A DNA stretch of 64,000 nt from assembly GCA_963920705.1 (NCBI GenBank), contig OY987229.1, positions 20,775,728-20,839,727 on the forward strand, given 5' to 3'. Below, piece by piece: positions 46,482 through 60,600 of the stretch; position 1 is the stretch's first letter; every line of letters begins with the position of its first letter. The notes under the pieces are model-generated. The model was not told the origin of the DNA. It did not search any database and saw nothing but the letters and a program-made list of their open reading frames with translations. The position numbers were made by a program, and so were the translations under genes. The DNA comes from Odiellus spinosus (lineage: Eukaryota; Arthropoda; Arachnida; Opiliones; Phalangiidae).

Positions 46482-49400
46482 ATGACGTTGAAAACTGTGT
46501 TACGGAATTTTCTCAATTCCGTGGAGGCGACGGAAGCCAGGCGCCAAAACGGCGAAGACCTTTTCGAAATAGAATTTCAGGTAAAGGGCCTTATCCTTAC
46601 GATTAATTTCTTCCTCATAAATTCCTATAAAACGCATAAACTTAAAATAGTACATATATAAGGATCTTATATCTATTTTATCCTTGTAATAACTTTAAAT
46701 ATCTAAAAAATTTAACATTTGATGAAAGGTCTTATAAATTGATATTCTTCTCAAGGTCTTCCTTAGCTGGGCGTAGAAGCTGTAGAATCACTGGTTTCTG
46801 AACCAGTCATTTGAAGAGTTGAAGTTAAACCCAGTGATGGGACTGCTTTACAGGGTGTAATACAGTGGAAGGCTAGCGAAGCACTTGCTAAAAAGCGCTT
46901 CACTAGCGTCTACAGTGCTTCGCGCAGCTCTGCGATTAAGTCCCACCTTTGGTTATCCCTCTTAAATTTCGGACAAGCCTACTTCAGCTTAAATTTGATA
47001 ATTAAGTAGTAAATTCTGTATAATACGTTTAGTTACCCTTATTATAATGATTTTAACCATGTCAATCTGACTACCAAATGTACATTATACTGACAATCCT
47101 TGTGAATTCTTCTTGCAAAGTCACACCCTTATAATCTTACCCCATTGTCATCACCTTGCAAGATGATGTTTGAATGACTATACTATTTATTACCCATTGC
47201 AAACTGAAGATGCCCTATACTTAGCCACATTAGTATCCCACTTTTAAAGATGAAGTTATAGAAATGTATCCTAACCGAATGATTTCGTGTATTACAGAAA
47301 TTGAAGGAACTTACGGAACAGCTTAAACATCATCCTGATTACGTTGTGAATGAAGGCGAACTAGAGGTCAACAGAAGAAAGAATCGATATAAAGACATTT
47401 TACCATGTAAGATATCACGACATATATTTATATGTAGACAAATGGTAATAGATTGAAGCCCCTAAGAATCTTGAAGACTGAGTCTATTTCAGTCTATTAC
47501 TTTATCGTAAAATGGTATCTGCATATTTATTGGTCTCTCCTAAACCAAAGACAACTTAGATCAGCTACTCCGGCAGGTTAAGTGAGGCATAGGGATTAAA
47601 TAAATAGACCCTGTTTAATGCTAAAATATTCGAATATCATACCAGAGGCTAAAGCTATCTCAAGGTTCTTAAGGGCTTCATTTAGTTCTTGGCAACATGT
47701 ATTGCAGTCTATAACCAAATTTTCAAAGTCAACCTTTCTGGTTGGAACAAAAAAATTCTTGGTAAAAGAGAATCTTCAATTTCAGATGATAAATCTCGCG
47801 TTATTATTTCTGAATATCCCGGTGTTCCTGGCTCAGACTACGTCAACGCCAACTATGTCAAGGTTTGTTACTTTTTCAAGATTATAGAGAACTTAGGAAA
47901 CCCAATGTTATAGGCATTGGATTTATCAAGACTGTAAATTTACTTTCTAATTTACAGGGTGCGAGTGGATCCTTCGCCTACATCGCGTCTCAAGGACCTC
48001 TTCCAAATACTGTAGCAGACTTTTGGCGCATGATATGGGAAGCTGAAGTCCAAGTGATTGTTATGGCTTGTAATGAAAGAGAGTCTGGAAAGGTAATATT
48101 TAATTTATTTTGGCTTACCAATTTATTGAGTTCTATAATTTATTTATTGATTTATATAATTTTTGTTTTGAAAGAATCTATTATGAAAAAGAGAAAATCG
48201 TAATTGTGTTTTATATTAATTTTATTTAATATAAATTAACATATATTTATTTATTTAATTAATTGGTAAACTGGCACAGCCCAAAACCCACCCACTTATT
48301 TATTCTGTTTTAAATTAGAATGCAAAAATTAACTTGTAGGGTTAGAAATAGTGACTTATCTCGATAGCACTTTTTTGGAGAGGGGAATTTACATTCCCCA
48401 AAAATATTTTCCAAGGAAGACAACAAAATTCTAGAAAAAGTTATTATTATCATCCACGAAATTCGCTTAGGCCTAATACAAGTATAAAACCTACATAGTG
48501 ACATGTCCTAAGCCTAAAGTACAATTTATATTTTGTTTGTACGCTATTCGTATTTCTAGTATAAGTGCGAATGCTACTGGCCAAATGAAGAAGGTGAAAA
48601 AGAAAGACAATATGGGAATATTACAGTGGAACTGGTAATGTCATATTACCCATTATTCTTTATTCTAACGCACCCGCTTGATTATGCTACATGGATCTTT
48701 TTTCAGGTCAAATGGAGGCAAGTTTGCCCCGATTTTCTGGTACGAACTTTAAAGTATAGATGCTTGGGAGAAGAAGAACGCAGTTTATGCCAGTTTCACT
48801 ACACAACTTGGCCGGATCACGGAGTTCCAACTACCGTTCAGCCTATTCTCGATATGGTTAGACTTATGAGAGATTGTCAAGCCTCCGAAGCCGTACCAAT
48901 CTTAATACACTGCAGGTAAAATTTAACGTTTCAAAATCTTACTGGAATTTACTTTAAAATACCTTTTTCCTTTTAACTCTTCTCTAGTGCCGGATGTGGT
49001 CGTACAGGAACAATTTGCGCCATAGATTATGTATGGAGTCTTATGAGGCTGGGCGTAAGTTATTTCCTTCAATTGAATAAAATAAAATAAAAAGAAAATA
49101 TTTCAATAAGTGTGAACAACCTAGGTTTCATATTTAATCGCTAAAAATATATTTCAGAAATTAACTGAAGATTTTAACTTGTACGATATTATATCTGATA
49201 TGCGAAGGCAGAGGATTGCCATGGTTCAAACTAAAGTAAGTTGGAAATTAAAAACAGTCGAGAGCTATGGAAATTTAATTTTTAAATCCTTATTTTTCAG
49301 GAACAATACATCCTTGTTCATAGAGCTGTTGGAGCCCTATTTGAGCAGCAACTTAGAGTAATAGATAATCACACGTATGAAAATCTCGATGGAGATGGTC

Positions 49401-52400
49401 ATCCTTTAATGCTTAGAGAGCTTCAAGAGCAACAGCCTGCTGAACACATTTATGAAGACGTTAGATCATTAATGATGAATGAAAGGCCACAAGTCACTGA
49501 CAAAGAAAATCCATACGCTACCATCGAAGAAACTTTATCACTTTCTCCAAACGATAGTCGAGAATCCTCCTTAGAACCACCCAATTCCAAAGGTGGAATT
49601 GTAAAACGTCGAAATTCTCAAATCTTGCAAAAACTTTGTAGAGAAGAGAGTGTCAAGAGATTGATATCCGGTTGGAATAGAGCCGTTTCAGATAAACCAG
49701 AAGCGGCAATTAAAGCGGAGACTCAATCTGTAGTTCCAAACGCGACAGTAGATTCCAGCCAATTAACTGATAAAGAAGCCATCTTTGAACAATCAAAAAT
49801 CATTGAAGCTAACAATTTTCCGGTCAAGCATCAAGACGGTGTAAAATTAAGCGTGTCTTCCAATGAAAAGAGTCCACCTTCGGAAAAACTAGTTGGTAAA
49901 GCTACTGTTATTCGTCGACCCAGTATTGCCAAACTTAAAGCCCTTTTCGAGAAGTCTCACGTTGGTTCTTCGGAAAGTAACAACAACACTTTGAGTAACG
50001 AAACTATTGACAACAATCAAGCTGCTGAAGATGACAAAATGAACAAAAGATCACGTCCCCTTGGTAGAAGTCACAGTCACCACGTTCCCAGAGGCACGGT
50101 TTCCCCTAGCGAGGAAACGGCTGATTCCGAAGTTAGAAGAAATGTTGAAAGGGAACGAAGTGTAAGGCGACTGGTATCGCCATTAGCGAGAGAAGCCGCT
50201 TCTAAATCCAAGGCTAAAGGATCTGATGTTAAAATCCAATTAGGAGGTTCATCAAACTCCAATGAAATAGCGCAAGATCCGCAGCCTGACACTTCTAGTG
50301 CCAATATTAACAATAATCCAATACCTACTGATGATAAGCAGGGAACCCAAAATAAGAACACTAAGTTTGGCTGCGTAGAGATCAGAAACGAAAAGAAAGG
50401 CAGCTGGTACGGAGAACACGATGAAAAAACTTCGGGTTCCACTAAGTGGTATGGAGAAATTGAAACAAAAACAAAGGAAAGCCAGCAGACTAATAAAAAA
50501 CCAGTGATCAACGAAGTAGTTTGTTATAGGGCCGAGAATGATCAAAATAAACAGCCTCCTCAGTTGCCAATTAAAAAGAAGTCTTTATTCAGATATTCTG
50601 ATGGAAAACTTTCCTTAAATCAAACTCAGATTGATGTGATGAAAAGCATCGAAGTACCCATTAGTAATCAAAAAAGTAGCGATACTAAGTCAAAGAATGA
50701 AGTTGATGATGGAAGTACATCGAGCTTGTGCACTAATACCGATAGTCAGATGTCAATTTCAGACAGTGCCAGAAGTGTTAGTAACCTTCAGACTTCAACT
50801 TCGGAAACCAATATTGCTTCTTATTCCATGACTTCTACTACAACTATTGCAAAAGACGATATACCACCCAAGTTACCTGAGAAAAAGGTCTTGGGTAGAA
50901 ATTTGTCATTGAGACAAAAAGACAAGTCATTGACCACACAAGTTGAGACTTTAAAGGAGCCTAAAGTTACTGCGAGTTTGGAAGATAACTCTAAAGGAAA
51001 ATGTTATTTGTCTCATCAGCCTGCTGAAAAATCTGCCGAGTCACTCCAGAAGGATGTTCAAGGAATGAGTCACAAGAATCACCCTGGTCGAAAAGGTGAC
51101 ACGATTGCTGACAGATACACGAATGTAAACCCAGTCACGCAGAAAAATATAGCTCAGATTGAGAAGACTATAAAACACCATCCACGTGGTGCCATCATAG
51201 ATTTAACGTCGAGAACATCATTTGTAGAAAACCCAAATCTAATTCGTGGTAATGAGAAAGGTTCCAGGAGTGGTTCTCAAAGTTATTCGAAGTACGCCAC
51301 AGTTAAGTGTAAAATGTCCGTCGCTAGTGAGTTTGAAAATTCCTCAAACCTTCCCTGTATGCAGAATTCGGGAGAATTTACTGGACACGCTGATGAAAGA
51401 GTCGCGTTTACTGAGAGACACTTTGGTAATAAAAACCTATTTGGAAACGTAGAAACTAATCTCCGTAACGCGAATAATGGTGCTGATAATGTTGAATCTG
51501 CTTATGGCATACTTCATAGTCCTCCTCCCCGAACACGAAGACCGCATTTAACAAAGTCAATCGTCAAATCTAAATCTGGGTCTGATTTGTCTCCCAGCGC
51601 CACTGCTTCAGTGGATTTGGACAAAGTACCCGATATTGTGGCTAATAATAAAGAAATATCGCAAGACAAAGAGATAAATAAAGCCGTTAAAGAATTAAAC
51701 ACGATAGGATATTTGTTAGATGCCTTGGCTACTCAGTCTTTACAATCACCGGCTGAGACTATCTCGCCTGTGTCTCCGAAAGATACTGAAACCACTAAGA
51801 CTGATACCAATTCTGGAGAGAAACCCGTTTTACCGGTTAAACAACGAATTAATTCTCAGATGGCTCTTAGACCAACGAGTGAAAGGCAGTCAGTTTCCTT
51901 TCCTTTAACCCAGGCAATGAATCTGAATGAAGCTAAGATTTCGGTTTCGGAACCCGTGAAGAGCAATATTCATTATGTGCCAGACTACGAATATATTTTT
52001 CCCCTTCAAAAATCTGCTTCAGCTCCTCATGCTGGTAGAATGTTTCCCGGTTCTAATGTAGATGGGCATCATCAACCAATCCCGCCCCATATTCTTAAAG
52101 ATCAACCTTTATGCAGGTATCAGCCCAACTTATGTGATAATATAACAGCTCCGCCTAAACCACCTAGAACTTTCACCCACGTGCCGCAAAACACTATACC
52201 CGGTCAGCTTGATGGAGGACGGTTATTGGTCTCAGTCGCTTCACCAAAAGCCACCTCTAAACCTGATGATATCCCTTCGAAACATTTTAGTTATGACTGT
52301 CCTCCTCCTCCTTCATCCAACAATATCGCGCATCAGTCAAAGTCTAATATTAATCCACACGCTTCCGTTACTTACCCAGACTTCTCTCGCAACTATGGCC

Positions 52401-55400
52401 AAGAATCAAATCCTAGAGTTAGCAATACTTATCTAAGTCAGCCATCATCACCTTTCCACAATTCAGTGCCAATGAATGTTTACCAGTCAACTGGGAATCG
52501 CCCGCCTCATCCTAGCTCCTATCGTACTTACCCTTCGTATCCTGAAATTCATTCGGTACGAGCAGTCCCTAACATTCCAAACACCAACCCGAATCAAATG
52601 TCAAACCGGATCAGGCAATCATCTTCTCTCGGATACGGATTACACCATCACCATACGAGCAAAGGTATAGCCCCATCTATGACCTTTCGTAGGACCCAAC
52701 CCGACGGGCTTTTAACCCCGGTTGTAAGTAATCCTCCGACATCATCTGGCCATCAATTGGTGGGCGTAAGGCCTACTCCTTCTAATTGGTATTACGATGA
52801 GCGAGCTAATTCGTCAGCCACACCAGACTACGGAGAGATTCCCGTTGCTCCTGTGTATACCATGGTTCGGCATGATCAAGACAGGCACAGAGTTCAGTGG
52901 GATAGTAGTGTCGATGAACAGCAACAAGTGAAAGGTAACTAATGACTTAATTGTGTGCATGTTGACTTCTATATCATCTAGTTTGTTGTAAAGGCATGGT
53001 TTCCTTCTTTTACAACACGTGATGGTTAACTACTGGTATCCTTACAAAGTCTTAAAACACATGCACATGGGTATGTTATTAGTGCATTTTTACGCTGTTC
53101 AGGGCATGCTTTTTTAATTAGAAACAACATTTTGATGGCCAGAAACCTCGAGGTTCTATTATCTCCGAGTTTTACCAAGAATTCTCAAATTTACCCAATT
53201 TGCTACCTTAAGTTTAATTAAAGGGGGAATGAAGTCTTGCAAATTAATTTATTAGTCAAAATTACTTATTTAAGAAATTAGTTTAATTTTTAACTTACTC
53301 TAAAACTAGGCTAAACCGAGCTTCTGAGTAAGTTAAATTATTTTGCTAATGAATATTTGTAGTAGAGTTTGATAAACGAGCTACCTTTAATCAAACAGAA
53401 TGATTTGTAGAAGGTAACTACATGATCATGTTAAATTTCTTAACCTCTCTAGTATCTAGAGCGAGAAATTAAATTATTCAAAATTCTTCGAGAGCAGTTT
53501 GAAAAAATAATTTTATCAGTGTTGTCATCTAGCATGAAGTAACTAAGTTCCTATTATTTGATAGTGTATGTTGAGGAGTTCAAAGTCATCAATTAAACTT
53601 ACTATAACATCAGCTAGATAATTTTTTTACTGAAATTTTAGTTTAAAATTTTTATTTTAATACCTGTATATTTACCGCATGTTCCATCATGAACTGTGTC
53701 ATACCTCAGCTTTCGGTAGTAAAGTTTATGTATTTCAATTCAACAAAAGCATAGAGATGTTAATTTAAATACAAAGCTAGAAAATAATTTTTAAAAAACC
53801 CCGCTTCTGCTTGAATAATTATATTTGTTGTAAAAAAAAATTAACTGTAGTATTTTGACCTCCTTTTGAATCTTTGTTTTAACATTCTTTTGGCGTCATT
53901 TTAACTATCGTTAGATTTTTTTTTACCCCTAAATTATCTTCTCATTGTCCAGGTGCTAAAACAGTGTCAAATTATGAAAATATTTACGATGTGCCAAAAG
54001 ACTGTTGGTCAAATAATGGTCACGAGCTTCGTCACTCGCAGTCTGATGCGGGAGTTTATGCTGCACTTAGAACTCACGCTTCATCCCAGAAACCAAAACT
54101 AGAAGAGAGTCATTTGGCTAGTAACGCACCACCTCCTGATTTAATGACGCAGTCTGCTTCCGCAGCTCTTAGTTGTCCACTGTATAGCCAAGTCATGAAA
54201 CCTAAAAAATCAAAGAGCGACGCGAATGATAAAGCAAGCGTCTCAACACCTCGTAAAACAAGAAGGTCAAGGGACGATATGGACATCCAACCTGTTGCGC
54301 CTCCTAGAAGTAAACGACAACTACAGTTGCGGAGAAGTGTTGCTGGAGGTAAGACATTTGACTATATACCCTGAGTTATCTGACTGGGGAAGTCTGCACG
54401 TTGAAACTCTTATGTTTCATCAAAACTTGCTAGTTAGAAACTTCCACCAAATTCTTTTTTATGTACGTCTTCCCCTAAACCCCTGATAAACTATTAAACC
54501 TGTAAGAACTAGGCAATTTTTGCTAGCCACAAATTGGATACGTTGGTATAAGTCTATCAAATACCTCGAGATAGTTACAATTTTTTTTCTACTAGGGCTA
54601 TGTGAATCAGGATATGGAATGGATGGAGAGGTAGGAATTATTCAATTTTAATTATTTTTAAATGCTTTATTTCATACTGTTATTGGATAATTTAGCTTGA
54701 TTTCACTAATTTTCTATAATCATCTTTTTTTAGAGTACATGGCATAGTGATAGTGAGGATGAATCGCCACCCGCTGTGCCTGAAAAAACCAAAGGTGCCT
54801 ATATAACTATTGACCCAGAAGACGCATGTGCTAAATGTAAGTCTATATTTACCTTTCGTATTTTCCCCACGTAAACATTATACATACACATTTAACTATA
54901 ATGGCAGTTGCTTTTTAAATATAAGCTTATTTTGAAACAGTAAATTTTAGTTTTTGAAACGCTTTTGTTTGTTTGATCAGTTTACAAAAAGAGCTTTGTA
55001 TTATATTTGCGCTTGATTTGATAACTTTTTAATTTGCCCTCCACCCCTTTCCATTCAAGTTGTTTGATATATTTTGAAACAGATGTGGTATTAGTATTGA
55101 CATCAGTACACTTTAAGTAGAAAATTTAGACTAGTAATCTATTATCTATGAGATAATCAAAAATTTAAAGCAAATAAAGGTGGAATTCATAGAAAATAAA
55201 CTACGCAATTTAGTAATAAAACACAAATACAAATTCATTCTATATTTGAAACCCTGCCGCCTAAACTTTGTGTCTGAAAATCAAAAATTCTGCTAGTCAA
55301 GCTAAAATGTTCAATGTTCATGAATTCCACCTCAAGTCCAAGCTCTCATAGAGGCTTGACTTTTTGCGAAAGCTTAGCTGGTGGAAGCTCAAATATGCAG

Positions 55401-57615
55401 GGCCAAATTACTTAATATTGATTGGTCCTGGCCTTCATGCTATAGTGTTTTTTTGCGATGGGAGGAGTCTACTGACTACCTTTCTCAAGTTATACACTTG
55501 GCTAAGTATGCACTATCCAGATTATAAGTAAAATTGTCATTATAGCTGGAATTAAGATGAATTTTAGTTGTAAGGTTATCTAAAAACCGTAAGGGCCATT
55601 ACTTTAACCGAGATTTTCTTATATACTTGAGGGTTAAATTACAAATTAAAACATTCTCCATTTACTAGGCTTGAGCTTAAAACACGCAGAATATCTTTTG
55701 AGTAAAATGCTTAACATTGGACTGTACTTACTGTTAATTTGTATTTGAGCTGATATCCATTAAAATTATAGGTGGGTAATTCCAAATCGAAAGGGCTGGG
55801 TTGGGAGATTTATGATGGAATGACCCATGAGCCACTTGCAATGTTGCTGGGAGATAAGTGCCTTTAATAAATTTAAGAAAGAAAAATGCGTCTTGATGGT
55901 AATTTATAACCATCAACAAATTTTTCTATGTATAACCAAAAGTCTGGTTTTGATAGCACTTAAATTGTATGGAGTTTCAAACAATTACCTTGCCTTGACG
56001 AAAGACCTATACCTATCCATCGTTAATATAATAACTAATATTGACCGTGTCTTATATTGCCATCTAACAGAAAACCATCCGTTTTTTTCTCTTCCTTTCT
56101 GCAATCTTAACTCCCTTTCCCCGACCCAACGTTTTTCGTTTTATTTTGTTTGCACTTTGCCTGTTCGTGATTGTTCAGCGGGTCCTCACTCAAGAAGGGA
56201 ATCTGCGGGTGCTCATAATGGGGGCTTGGGCGGGACACTTAGCAGAGCTCTAGGGAAGTTGAGCCTTCTAACAAAGGTACGTCTTTATCATTATACTCGT
56301 CAGGAGCCCATTATCAAGGAAGTCCAGCCATAATTTCATAATATATGCTCCAAGAGTCTGACTTGAGTTATTGAGATCTTTTAAGAGTGGGACATTTTCC
56401 TTCCATTCAGTAATGATAGAATTTTGATAATTCTGTTATTTTCCTTTGGAGATAATAAAGATATTTAAAACAATTTCCCTTTTCTATGGGGTCACACATA
56501 GATAAAGCAAAGTTTCTTCTGAATAAGACTCTACAAAAAAGTTCCATTGAAATGAACTTTAGCGCATAGGGACCAAATCTAAAAGATATATCTCTAATTT
56601 TTTTGCTGTGTTTTCATTATACTAATGACTCATTGTACATGGACTCCTGTACGCATAATGTCCAGCCACGAGTGAGGAATTCAAAACCAAAAATTATATC
56701 ACAGTACCTTAAATATTGGTGGAAAGCAGCACTGCGTACACTTAATTTCTTACCGCAAGTTATTGTGGGTTGCACATTTTTTACTTCTTTCTTGGCTGGA
56801 ACAATGTAAGGGGGGAAATTATTTGAAAAATGTCATTCACAATTTCAGGTGAAATGTGGTTAATTATTAATTCTTCTAAATATCAACTGTACTTATCTGG
56901 ATGCTAGATAGGCTTGTGTTTTTTAGTCTAAGTCACTTTGACTTCGTAAAAACTGAAGTTAATACGTTGATTTTTATGATGTCAAGTGACCATTGTACAC
57001 TGCCCAATCTGTACCTATTTAAGTACAATTTTAAAAGCCAGGTTCTTGTGAAACATGGAAATCAAAATAGTTTGTTTAAAGGAAGACAAACTGGGCTGAC
57101 GAGTGTTGAAAATGTTAAAATCATGGTTTATGTGACACATTTATAACTTTCCAGCTGACAACGAGCAAATCTGATGCAAATAGTCAACAGCCGGAACAAC
57201 CACAGCCACCACCTCCGCAACAACAGCATCAACCACCAGTCCCAAACACCAAGATCAATGGTAAAATATATTTTTTTTTTCGTACTTTCAAACAAAATTA
57301 GACTTAGCGTAAAAGTAGACACAAAGAAGATTCTTGGTTGTAATTGCTACGTTTTTGTTCTTTTAATTTTTACTTCTACAATGTTTTTCAGACCTCTTCC
57401 AAAAAGAGACTATTGTGGCTTCGTCACCAGCATCTGGGATGTCAGAGCCCCGGTTGATGATGTCCCATCCAGCTTCCAACAATGCCAATAAACCTCATTG
57501 CAAACCTTCCAATTTCGCGCCCAATTTAAAGTCCCCTAATTTTGGTTTCCCTCATCGAATGCATAGGAGACCAAAAGGACCCCGAGAACCGCCGGAACAG
57601 TGGACGCAAGTTTAA
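46482..57615 (+). CDS. PTP-PEST-family cytosolic protein tyrosine phosphatase (PTPN12/18/22 type), about 1814 aa
   Basis: Fifteen exons: 46482-46580, 47298-47406, 47786-47862, 47958-48092, 48560-48634, 48707-48915, 48988-49054, 49158-49235, 49301-52934, 53953-54348, 54596-54630, 54734-54836, 56179-56276, 57155-57260, 57392-57615; total 5445 nt in frame. The N-terminal catalytic domain has the phosphotyrosine loop [15 protein letters not shown], a WPD loop (Trp200-Pro-Asp202), the P-loop [10 protein letters not shown] (nucleophile Cys234, split across exons 6 and 7) and the Q-loop QTKEQY. The tail is very long and disordered, with SH3-type proline motifs ([17 protein letters not shown]) and possible phosphotyrosine sites ([16 protein letters not shown]). 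It ends with [14 protein letters not shown], the C-terminal homology motif by which PTP-PEST enzymes bind PSTPIP adaptors. Such enzymes dephosphorylate adhesion and actin regulators. The tail is about twice the usual length, mostly from one 3.6-kb exon. Reading through the 52935 or 54349 donors would give short isoforms with nearby stops. Confidence 0.9.
46871..46908. repeat. Inverted repeat in intron 1 of the PTP gene
   Basis: ggctagcgaagcac (46871-46884) and gcgcttcactagcg (46895-46908) pair with a few mismatches around a short loop. They lie in a GC-richer block (about 46750-46950) within the 717-bp intron; the block could be an old repeat fragment. Confidence 0.45.
54837..56178 (+). other. 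Long intron of the PTP gene
   Basis: 1342 bp between a gtaagt donor and a ttcag acceptor. No nested gene is supported: a 168-codon frame running into the next exon (55827-56333) is not protein-like before the exon. Confidence 0.6.
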
Positions 57616-60600
57616 AATGAATTTCGTGTAATATTTTAAAGCTCGCGATCAAAACTATAGGTTTTTTCCAGTTTTACTTATAGTCATTAGCCAGCCTTAA
57701 GACCAAACCCTTTTCAAAGAAATTTTCTATAAAATAAGCGTGTATCGAAAAACATTTCTGATTTAACTTGCTCTTTTTCCAAGCATTAGCTCTTTCTTAA
57801 ACAAACTAATGACTTAGATTTTAAATGTATATTCGTAACTCTTTAATGGGCTTCCCACAATTGTCTTAAAGGTGCCTCAGCAAACGAAAACAGGTCGTAG
57901 CTGTTGAAAATCGAAAAATATTGCAGATATTCTATAAAGTTTTAGTTAGTCTTGTGTTTTTATAAAGTTTGATACTCCCGTATTATCCATTGAATATTTC
58001 ATGCCAATCTCTAGGTACACGTCAGCATTTAATCCAGAGTTAACCCAATGATTTAGTCATCTCTTTAAAATTAATCTCTGTTTGGCGATCCGCATTATTA
58101 TAATGATTGCGTTTTTAGAGTTTAATTTTAATATGACTGTAATTTTTAAACTTTAATACCGGTGTTGTGAAAAGAGTACAAACCTAATTGCAACTGAAGC
58201 GTCTTCAGGGACATTATTTGAAGGCATATCGACCATACTAAAATTTCAAAAAATATTTAATCGACTATTCTAGTCTAAAATGCAATGAGTTTAGATTCCT
58301 GATTTCTGGGATTTGATTTCCCAAATAAATTCAGATAGTTTAAACCATGGATGAAATATTCCACTTCTCTTAATGTGTCGCGGCCCACAAGGTGTTAAGT
58401 TCTCCTAGTTGGGAGATTAGTGAGATGACAGCTTTGAACTCGCACTTTAAAAAAACTGTGGTTCCGGTATAATATCCCTGAACCTCAGTGAGCCTACTGA
58501 ATAATCCCCCATCCCCTCAATATATCAATAATGATGTGGATTTTTTAGCTTTATAGTGCCAATTAACTGGAATCATATTACCAAAAACTAATTTCATGAA
58601 ATTGAAAAACATACAAAGGGGGATCTTATTTGGTTATAGTAACCGTAACGAAGCTCACTTTTTCAGCATGAGGTATCACCAAGAACTAATTCAAATGCGT
58701 AAGAACCTCGGAAGTATCCACGCATACTTTTAGCCAAAATTCTTCTGCTATTAGCTCGGTCACACTTAAAACTTACCGGAGCGCTCCCTGGCGTTTTGTT
58801 TTTCTCCTGATTCTAATTCTCTAAGCTAGGGCTTGTTTAACTACAATAGTTTCATATTTTGCTGAACAATGTTTGTTTTAAAACTTTCTCAAGTATCCGA
58901 GAATGCGTTTAGCATATCTTTGCCCCTTAGTTTTTAGGTCCATAAATGAGTTCTTGGTATGAACCAGTAAGTCTTTTAAGTAGTATAAAGCAATGAGTAA
59001 ACACCCAAACGTAAAATACACAAGGTGGGGATGAATTCTGTGAAAGAGATAGCCTCGCGATTGTGATTTGCAGTCTAGAAAGCTCGTAAAAACTGTTGAG
59101 CACCTCTTAAGGAGTAAACTGCCAGAGTTTGAGCAAAATCTGCCAATCTCTTTTCATGTCCAAGGAAGGTGGGCGATAGATAGCGGGGCTTCACTCAAAT
59201 AGATCATGATAAACTGTCAGGGAACAGCGTAATACTTATATTGTTTCATGTTACTTATCACGCTAACGTATTTATCATAGGCAGCTATGATCCCTGTTGA
59301 GTAACAATATTAAAAGTATAATTCAAAAAAACATTTCACCTCTTTAGACAAGTTTAACTGCTCAATATACCATGTCCAGAAAAATAATTGAAACTTAAAA
59401 CAGGATTAAAACACTAAAATTTCTAGCGTGTATTCACCAAATAATATTTTTGTATAGTACGCTTGCATAGTTTCATCATAGCAATTAATTTAATTTTATG
59501 ATTTTGAGGGACGGATATAGTAACTATATAATGCCAACCTTAGCAATAAGCTAGGTACCAAGAAAGGATACTTTTGTAAAATAGTATGTAGCTTAAATAA
59601 TGAGCTTGTTTTTGTTAGACTAAAATTTGTACAGATCAGGATATCGCTATTCAAAGAGTCACATTAGCTTGGTTTTAAAATATTTTATTCTTAAAACATT
59701 TCAAAAATATTTTTTAAAGTTCCTGCCTTTGCAAAATGTAATTTTTTCATTCAACATCATTAACAGAGCTTAATGTTGCTAATATTAAAGCAAGTGGCGG
59801 GTCCTCGATGCACCACTGTGAAATACAGCTTGCCATTGGCAGGGTCCAATGGAATACGATACACTAAGCCCTCCATCCTGCCTTTGGAAAGGTAAATCTA
59901 CGGTGTATCGGAAAACCCACTCGCTTTAAAGGGAAATGTAACTGAAGAAAGATTTTAACCAATGAACTGTTGATCTTAGGTCTTTGTCTTCTGACTTGTT
60001 TCTGATTGATTATCTTAATTAACCCTTTAAGACTACCAATTAAATTGTAAACAAGCCGAATCTTATGTAAAAGAAATACAGTTCGTGATATGTTTGGTAT
60101 AATTCTACTCAAGTACATTTTAAAAATGGAAAAGACTGAGGCAGTGTGATACGCAATGTTAAACCTCATAGGGAAAGGGAAGTAGTTGCCAATTCCCCTT
60201 GAACACTGAAAAGATTTAGGCTAAGGCCCAAATTATATAGTTTAGGATTAAAATCTAATGCTATACCCTCTTGTGATTATAAGTAGCATTTGAGAAAATT
60301 GATATCTGGTACATAAATTGAAATTTTAGGCATGGTTCCCCCTCCACTCGTAAAATCATTCATCCTATTTCCCATAAGGTTTTAAAGTGACCCAGTTTGA
60401 AAAAAACCTCACATTCACATGAGTGTGGCACCACGTATGATGAAGTGGTAAACTTTGTATTTTTCAAACTGTGTTTGACGTCTTAGATTGTGTGCGTTTA
60501 AGATCTTTCTTAATTAAAACCTCATACAAACCTCCTCTTAAAGGCCCTATCTGCTCTGAAATTTTCCCCTCTAAAATGCTCACATCCTAGCTTTGACTGT

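Noticed and set aside
50077-50545. Two long minus-strand ORFs in the large PTP exon
   Set aside because: Antisense shadows of a long open exon; no independent evidence.
55827-56333. 168-codon ORF overlapping a PTP exon
   Set aside because: Only 56179-56276 fits the PTP model in phase; the rest is intron translated by chance.
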